Below are positions 61,601 to 64,000 of a stretch of DNA of 64,000 nucleotides, one piece after another. The first letter of the stretch is position 1. Each line of letters starts with the position of its first letter. A program made the position numbers and the translations under genes. Source of the DNA: CAYRNR01 sp964425605. Its GTDB lineage: Bacteria > Myxococcota_A > UBA796 > UBA9615 > CAYRNR01. Location of the stretch: contig CAYRNR010000011.1 in assembly GCA_964425605.1 (NCBI GenBank), positions 1 to 64,000 of the forward strand. Reading direction: 5' to 3'. The notes beneath the pieces were generated by a model that had not been told where the DNA came from, searched no databases, and saw nothing but the letters and a program-made list of their open reading frames with translations.

Positions 61601-64000
61601 GGACGAGGCGCTGAGGCTGGTCCCGGGCAAGATCCAGAGCCGCGAGCTCAAGGCCGTGGCTCTGCAGCATCTGACCTACCGGGCCCAGATCCGGGGCGAG
61701 GCCGACGAGGCGCTGAGGCTCGCCGAGGCGGTGGAGGACCTCGACCCCGGCCGGTCGGCGGCGTTGAAGCTCCAGGTACGGATCGACGCGGGCTTCGAGG
61801 CTCACGCCCGCGGCGAGACCGACGAGGCCTTGCGGCTCTCCGAAGAGGTGCTGGCCCAGGAGCCGGACCACCCCAAGGGGCTCGAGCTGAAGGGCCTGGC
61901 GCTGCTCGCGCTGGGCTACCGGGCCCACGACCAGGACGAGGCCGAGGAGGCCCTGCGGCGGGCGGAGGAGGCCGCGCCCATCGACCCGGTCCGGGCCCGG
62001 GAGCTGGCCATCCAGGTCCAGCTGGCGATAGGATTCGAGGCGCACGCCCGCGGCGACTCCGACAGGGCCCGGCAGCAGGCCGAGGAGGTGCTGCGGCTCG
62101 ATCCCGATGCCCCCGAGGCCCTCGGCCTGAAGGCCGCCGCCCTGGTGGCCACGGGCTACCGGGCCCACGCGCGAGGGGACCTCAGCGAGGCGCTGCAGCG
62201 CGCCGACGAGGTGCTGGAGATCGACCCGCATCGGGGCCGGGACCTCAAGCTCGAGGCCCTCTGCGCCCTGGCCACCGATCACCTCCAGCAAGGTGACGCG
62301 GAGCAGGCCCTGGATCTCGCGACCATCGCGCTCGAGATCACCCCGGACCGCCCCCACGTGCGCGACCTGCGGGACCGGGCGTTGCTCGCGCTGCGACGCC
62401 TCGACGAGGGGGAGGCGGGCGTCCGCGAGGTGCTCCTCGAGACCTCACCGCGCTTCGCCCTGGGGCAGGCCCACCTGCTGCTGGAGCTGTGCGAGCGCGG
62501 CCGCCATCGTGCCGCCGTGGATCTCGGCGGGCGCCTGCTGGAGCGGATCTCGGGTGGCGGCGCCGGACCCGCTGCGCAGCACGTCGCCCGGGCCGTGCTC
62601 GACGACGGCGAGGCGGCTCCGGGACCAGCCCTGGGCGATCTGGGCGCCGCCGCGCGGAGCCTGCTGCAAGCCCTGGCGCGCGCGCACTTCGGGTTGGGGC
62701 ACCGGCGCAAGGCCGTGACGATGATCCAGCGCGCCCTGGCCGCGGCCGCGGATCAGGACCTGGAGGTGCTCAGCGAGCTGATCTTCGAGCCCCACCTCGC
62801 CGACGAGTGGGCCCACGCCGAAGCGATCGCGAGCGAGGTGCTCGCGCGGCGCCCCGACCTCGCCTACGCGAGGTGGATCCGCGGCGCGGCCAGGGGCAAG
62901 CTCGACGAGCTGGACGGCGCGCTCGAGGATCTCCGGGCCTGCCTGGATGCCGATCCCCGGTGGCTGGCGCGCTTCGCCGACGCGGTCCACGACTCCCTGG
63001 CCGAGGTCCACCTGCAGCGCTCCGAGCCGGATCAGGCCCTGGAGCACGCGGACGAGGCGCTGAGGCTGGTCCCGGGCAAGATCCAGAGCCGCGAGCTCAA
63101 GGCCGTGGCACTGCAGCACCTGACCTACCGCGCCCAGATCCGAGGCGAGGCCGACGAGGCGCTGAAGCTCGCCGCGGCGGTGGAGGACCTCGACCCCGGC
63201 CGGTCCGCGGCGCTGAAGCTCCAGGTACGGATCGACGCGGGCTTCGAGGCCCACGCCCGCGGCGAGACGGACGAGGCCTTGCGGCTCTCCGAAGAGGTGC
63301 TGGCCCAGGAGCCGGACCACCCCAAGGGGCTCGAGCTGAAGGGCCTGGCGCTGATCGCGCTGGGCTACCGGGCCCACGACCGGGACGAGGCCGAGGAGGC
63401 CCTGCGGCGTGCCGAGGAGGCCGCGCCCATCGATCCGGTCCGGTCCCGGGAGCTGGCCATCCAGGTCCAGCTGGCGGTCGGGTTCGCGGCCCACGCCCGC
63501 GGCGACTCCGACCGAGCCCTGGAGCAGGCCGAGGAGGTGCTGCGCCTCGACCCCGAACACCCCGAAGCGCTCGGCTTGAAGGTCGCGGCGCTGATGGCCA
63601 CGGGCTACCGGGCCCACGCGCGTGGGGACCTACGCGAGGCGCTGCAGCGCGCCGACGAGGTGCTGGAGATCGATCCGGAGCGCGGTCGAGATCTCGAGAT
63701 CGAGGCCCTGTGCGCCATGGCCGCCGAGCTACTCCAGCAGGGTGACGCCGAGGAGGCGCTGGAGGGGGCGAACAGGGCGCTGGTCCTCGCCCCCGATCGC
63801 CCCCACCTCGTGAACCTGCGGGACCGCGCGCTGCTCGCGCTGCGGCACCTGGATCAGGGGGAGGCCGGCGTCCGCGAGGTGCTGCTGGGGACCTCACCGC
63901 GCTTCGCGCTGGGGCAGGCCCACCTGCTGCTGAAGCTGTGCGAGCGTGGCCGCCACCGCGCCGCGCTCGAGCTGGGCGAGGGCCTGGCGGCGCGTATCGC
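49602..64000 (+). CDS. Giant radical SAM/SPASM protein with TPR array, 3' end outside window (>4,799 aa)
   Basis: The frame opens at ATG 49602 with GGAGG about ten bases upstream and has no stop before the window end. Residues 1 to about 345 form a SPASM enzyme: C29-x3-C33-x2-C36 (CNLRCLSC), MVGGEVF, and auxiliary cysteines in HCFTPW, PCWEW and FCSQCCLGF. From about 352 the chain is TPR-like: first ordinary repeats (LNGQYDEALTIADKIL), then 242-residue modules, then 483-residue modules. Each module carries ELIFEPHLA, RWIRGAARGKL and VHDSLAEVHLQR. The head is more diverged from the other three SPASM-TPR proteins than they are from each other. The tail shares their signatures. The frame was checked at ten module boundaries between 51906 and 62778; all are in phase. 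The protein may bind very large or repetitive partners. Function unknown. Confidence 0.85.
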   Translation, partial: MEVVNRLLGWKRGERAGPIKLHLVMTERCNLRCLSCFMGQIPQSASKYEVSDDRLRSLAHEAMDMGVQEFYMVGGEVFIRKAVTLDLMELIKREGLFGDLTTNGTLLAERTVDRIVGMGWDRLQVSIDGPDAETNDALRPPAGTFDRIVKGLTRLRDAKVRLGVETPRLTITTVLSNRNALKLPQFVALAGELDAAEITFQSLKAMSDKVPDLELSEDDKLKLQPAVEEAQRLAGRLGLYNNVGDFRQAPVVEHLGALDQTMVEDIHDVQDPFFGAHCFTPWTQMVVHVNGRVSPCWEWDAPDLGNVSDMTLAEIWEGPVFERWREQFAARKVPGFCSQCCLGFVDYTRYLRMKGLSLNGQYDEALTIADKILVHDPHHRDAVDTRARALYALGRYEEGAAMIEQVVEDAPSGSGLLPSYLLHLLVDTERPDLALEAAGRLLDGAKNNSPALRIFASLTLGEEVDATPLREGEIKLGEQRPTATALAKAYVSALYDIGRPEDARRVIRGVIGGLAGRDLTALCELIFVAHMRKEWAFVIELATEVLRREPDQAYALWIRGAAKGKQGDLQGALADLDACVAAPGHLRSHFNDAVHDSLAEVHLATGNIEECLRHAEEALAMDPDKLQCLEFKVHALFELGRDDEAESWIRTILDTAPEHHLVGQGYLLLRLSERGSAEAVVELGTSLLERVSALDEDGAVPQVARAVLGEPRRDRGSGSLGQHGASIRGLLQALARAHYRLGHDDDARRIVVRALDALEGSDLEVLSELIFEPHLAGEWTTAANLAGDLLQRQPDLVYARWIRGAARGKLGELDAATVDLEACLEAPSGWLSRYADAVHDSLAEVHLQRGAPEEALRHAEEALRLSPERAGCLAIKDQALTALGRSEEGDAWIHTALTESSPRTALGHAYLLLRLCERGEYGVVDELAAALLQRLAGGGAGPGVTGLVRVVLGESDRVDEALGSQAASMRGLLQSLIRAHYGQDRGDAARALANRVLAGVDGPDLDVLSELIFEPHLADDWPTAVDLATGALERKSTLFYARWVRGAALGKLGELDAALADLQACTAAPADWLARFADAVHDSLAEVYLQRGDPELALEHAEEALRLAPERTTCLAIKDQALLALGRSDEGEEWIRTVLTESSPQSALGHAYLLLRLCERGEYEVVDELAAALLERIADGNAGPGLANLVGVIRGDGGPSIAPLGAHAASTRGLMQALMRAHHGQGRGDEAVELARRVLSAVDAADLDVLGELIFEHHLASEWAVAVELAGEVLQRRPGLFYARWVRGAALGKLGEADGALEDLRACLDAPTEWKTRFADAVHDSLAEVYLQYDEPELALEHAEEALRLAPERTTCLAIKDQALLALGRSDEGEEWIRTVLTESSPRSALGHAYLLLRLCEREEYPLVDELGAALLDRIAGGGAGSAVASLVRVVRGDDEPATEALGSQAASMRGLLQALVRAHYGRGRGDEARALCRRVLEAVDGPDLEVLCELTFEPHLADDWAEAVELTGDVLRHHPELVYPRWVRGAAQGKLDETDLALEDLRTCLDAPAERLAPFADAVHDSLAEVHLQRREPDEALRHAREALKHDPGKTQSQTLEMLALQHQAYRAQSRGESDEALQLVAAIEDIDPERATKLRIQVLLDLGFEAHARGETDEALHLAEEVLALEPQDAKGNELRGLALITLGYHAHDRGEVEQALRLATEASDILPRRARELAVQVQLAMGFEAHAAGDADAALQQAERILEQSPGHPEALGLKASALMATGYQAHARGEIQEALRRADEVQEIEGGRGQDLKLEALYALAAEHLRRGDAEQALEQANAALALAPDRPHVLDLRDRALLALQTLDEGEAGVREVLLETSPRFGLGQAHLLLKLVERGRHRVAVDLGEQLLGRISGGDAGPAAQHVARAVLDAGGTGSGPALGDLGPAARSLLQALSRARFQLGHRRKAVAVIRRALAAASDQDLEVLSELIFEPHLADEWALAEELASALLVRRSDLAYARWVRGAARGKLDELDGALEDLRACLDADPRWLARFADAVHDSLAEVHLQRSEPALALEHADEALKLNPGKAQSRELKALALQHLSYAAQTRGEADEALKLAEAVKDLDPGRSAALKLQVRIDAGFEAHARGETDGALRLAEEVLAQEPDHPKGLELKGLALIALGYRAHDRDEAEEALRRAEEAAPIDPVRSRELAIQVQLAVGFAAHARGDSDRALEQAEEVLRLDPDHPEALGLKAAALMAAGYRAHARGNLREALRRADEVLEIDRVRGQDLKIEALCALATENLQRGDAEQALEHARAALVLAPDRPHVLNLRDRALLALQHLDQGEAGVREVLLGTSPRFALGQAHLLLALCERGRHRTALELGGGLLERIGRDDAGSAAGRVVRAILTGEASRGTEPLGTQGPPLRSLVQALARARYGLGHKRKARDLVRRALDAAGDDDLETLSPLIFEPHLADEWATAVQLAGEVLRRCPELAYARWVRGAAHGKLGDLDSALEDLLACLDAPPEQLAPFADAVHDSLAEVHLQRGEPERALKHAGEALAIDPDKTQSRNLKVLALQHMTYGAQTRGEADEALRLTAAIEDLDHTRAAELRLQVWLDLGFAAHARGESGEALRLAEEVLGVEPDHPKGVELKGLALIAQGYGAHDRGDPDGALRLAAAAASLDPVRSQELAVQVQLAMGFEAHAAGDADTALQQAESILQQSPDHPEALGLKAAALMATGYQAHARGELSEALRRADEVQEIDRGRGQDLKLEALYALAAEHLRQGDADLALEQASAALALAPDRPHVQDLRDRALLARRNLDEGEAGVREVLLETSPRFGLGQAHLLLNLVERGRHRVAVDLGERLLERISGGDAGTAAQHVARAVLDAEETTPGPSLGDLVAAARSLLQALSRARFGLGHRRKAVAIIQRALAAAADQDLEVLSELIFEPHLAGEWALAEELASQVLVRRSDLAYARWIRGAARGKLDELDGALEDLRACLDADPRWLARFADAVHDSLAEVHLQRSEPDLALEHADEALKLNPGKTQSRELKAMALQHLTYRAQTRGEADEALEFAEAVEDLDPGRSAALKLQVRIDAGFEAHARGETDGALRLAEEVLAQEPDHPKGLELMGLAVIAQGYRAHDRGEAEEALRMAEKAATIDPVRSRELAIQVQLAMGFEAHARGDSDRALEQAEEVLRLDPEAPEALGLKAAALMASGYQAHDRGENREALQRADEVLQIDRNRGRDLKLEALCALATDHLQQGDAEQALDLATIALEIAPDRPHVCDLRDRALLALWHLDEGEAGVREVLLETSLRFALGQAHLLLRLVERGRHRVAVDLGERLLERIAGGDAGTAAQHVARAALDAEEATPGPSLGDLAAAARSLLQALARARFGLGHRRKAVAVIRCALAAAADQDLEVLSELIFEPHLAGEWALAEELASQVLVRRSDLAYARWIRGAARGKLDELDGALEDLRACLDADPRWLARFADAVHDSLAEVHLQRSEPDLALEHADEALKLNPGKTQSRELKAMALQHLTYRAQTRGEADEALEFAEAVEDLDPGRSAALKLQVRIDAGFEAHARGETDGALRLAEEVLAQEPDHPKGLELKGLALIALGYRAHDRDEAEEALRRAEEAAPIDPVRSRELAIQVQLAIGFAAHARGDFDQALEQAEEVLRLDPEAPEALGLKAAALMATGYRAHAQGEDREALQRADEVLEIDPHRGRDLKLEALCALATDHLQQGDAEQALDLATIALEITPDRPHVRDLRDRALLALRRLDEGEAGVREVLLETSPRFALGQAHLLLELCERGRHRAAVDLGGRLLERISGGGAGPAAQHVARAVLDDGEAAPGPALGDLGAAARSLLQALARAHFGLGHRRKAVTMIQRALAAAADQDLEVLSELIFEPHLADEWAHAEAIASEVLARRPDLAYARWIRGAARGKLDELDGALEDLRACLDADPRWLARFADAVHDSLAEVHLQRSEPDQALEHADEALRLVPGKIQSRELKAVALQHLTYRAQIRGEADEALRLAEAVEDLDPGRSAALKLQVRIDAGFEAHARGETDEALRLSEEVLAQEPDHPKGLELKGLALLALGYRAHDQDEAEEALRRAEEAAPIDPVRARELAIQVQLAIGFEAHARGDSDRARQQAEEVLRLDPDAPEALGLKAAALVATGYRAHARGDLSEALQRADEVLEIDPHRGRDLKLEALCALATDHLQQGDAEQALDLATIALEITPDRPHVRDLRDRALLALRRLDEGEAGVREVLLETSPRFALGQAHLLLELCERGRHRAAVDLGGRLLERISGGGAGPAAQHVARAVLDDGEAAPGPALGDLGAAARSLLQALARAHFGLGHRRKAVTMIQRALAAAADQDLEVLSELIFEPHLADEWAHAEAIASEVLARRPDLAYARWIRGAARGKLDELDGALEDLRACLDADPRWLARFADAVHDSLAEVHLQRSEPDQALEHADEALRLVPGKIQSRELKAVALQHLTYRAQIRGEADEALKLAAAVEDLDPGRSAALKLQVRIDAGFEAHARGETDEALRLSEEVLAQEPDHPKGLELKGLALIALGYRAHDRDEAEEALRRAEEAAPIDPVRSRELAIQVQLAVGFAAHARGDSDRALEQAEEVLRLDPEHPEALGLKVAALMATGYRAHARGDLREALQRADEVLEIDPERGRDLEIEALCAMAAELLQQGDAEEALEGANRALVLAPDRPHLVNLRDRALLALRHLDQGEAGVREVLLGTSPRFALGQAHLLLKLCERGRHRAALELGEGLAARI
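51906..54083 (+). repeat. 726-nt in-frame modules (three copies)
   Basis: The codon for the leucine in ELIFEPHL (ELIFEHHL in one copy) is at 51906, 52632, 53358 and 54084, exactly 726 nt (242 codons) apart. An older relative at 51174 (ELIFVAHM) is 732 nt before the first. Copies are similar but clearly diverged. Confidence 0.9.
58398..58990 (+). repeat. 593-bp identical repeat, second copy at 59847-60439
   Basis: Reading both copies side by side shows no difference over 593 bp. They are offset by one 1449-nt unit. Differences start again at 58397/59846 and 58991/60440. Confidence 0.82.
60736..61660 (+). repeat. 925-bp identical repeat, second copy at 62185-63109
   Basis: The two copies read identically for 925 bp at the 1449-nt spacing, with mismatches just outside (60735/62184 and 61661/63110). 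Silent positions are also identical, so the copying event was recent. Confidence 0.82.

Larger units (their letters stand above)
54084..64000 (+). repeat. 1449-nt in-frame modules (six complete copies and a partial)
   Basis: From 54084 the same landmark recurs at 55533, 56982, 58431, 59880, 61329 and 62778, always 1449 nt (483 codons) apart. Each unit equals a 242-residue module plus an inserted block of 241 residues. The insert is made of about six TPR-like repeats of roughly 40 residues, with cores such as ARGETDEALRLAEEVL. The array runs off the window. Confidence 0.9.

Noticed and set aside
49602..64000. Tandem repeats considered as a CRISPR or minisatellite array
   Set aside because: Spacing is in multiples of three with codon-level divergence and continuous coding. 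Units are 726 and 1449 nt, far from CRISPR repeat sizes.

Overview
The window is very GC-rich bacterial DNA (roughly 70 percent G+C by eye) with dense coding, short gaps and frequent GTG or TTG starts. Many radical SAM enzymes, TPR proteins, SGNH proteins and large membrane proteins, plus a probable selenoprotein of the redoxin type, suggest an uncultured myxobacterial or related deltaproteobacterial lineage. That placement is inference: there is no rRNA or marker gene here beyond the 3' end of a tRNA-Arg. No integrase, transposase, CRISPR array or phage gene was seen.

Layout. (1) 1-3012: the 3' end of tRNA-Arg(ACG), a strong bidirectional terminator, a thioredoxin-fold gene interrupted by an in-frame TGA that reads best as selenocysteine, and a PMT/ArnT-like membrane glycosyltransferase. 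(2) 3144-12536: two membrane-anchored SGNH proteins and three radical SAM/SPASM proteins with TPR tails (569, 615 and 1071 aa). (3) 30405 down to 12549: ten consecutive minus-strand genes with overlaps or gaps of at most about 90 nt. They are two related GT-C-like membrane proteins, four paralogues of an unrecognised membrane family with a cysteine-rich C-terminal domain, an SGNH protein, a polyprenyl-phosphate mannose synthase-like GT2, a B12-type radical SAM and an asparagine synthase. (4) 30529-34381 (+): methyltransferase, radical SAM/SPASM and carbamoyltransferase. (5) 34394-36574 (-): a fifth member of the cysteine-rich membrane family. (6) 36675-39588 (+): two B12-type radical SAM proteins. 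(7) 39565-40806 (-): a UPF0104/LPG-synthase-like membrane protein. (8) 40818 to the window end (+): a 1807-aa pentapeptide-repeat protein with a long helical region, a lipoprotein, a B12-type radical SAM, an SGNH protein and a giant SPASM-TPR gene. The giant gene starts at 49602 and is still open at 64000 (more than 4,799 codons).

How the genes may work together (inference). A GT2 that would load sugar onto a polyprenyl phosphate sits with eight GT-C-like membrane proteins in the window. Four SGNH proteins, a carbamoyltransferase, an amidotransferase, a methyltransferase and nine radical SAM enzymes surround them. This looks like a locus that builds and decorates a surface glycan, glycolipid or glycoprotein. 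The four SPASM proteins share one catalytic head and carry tails of very different length. That, and the five secreted-side cysteine-rich domains, are the parts that match no pathway I can name. The giant gene's tail is built from 242-residue modules that switch to 483-residue modules, with exact spacing and long identical copies, which points to recent expansion.

No stretch longer than 300 bases lacks a gene, except that 660-825 may be non-coding if the selenoprotein starts at 659. Starts were moved downstream of the longest possible frame where the upstream part had non-coding character.
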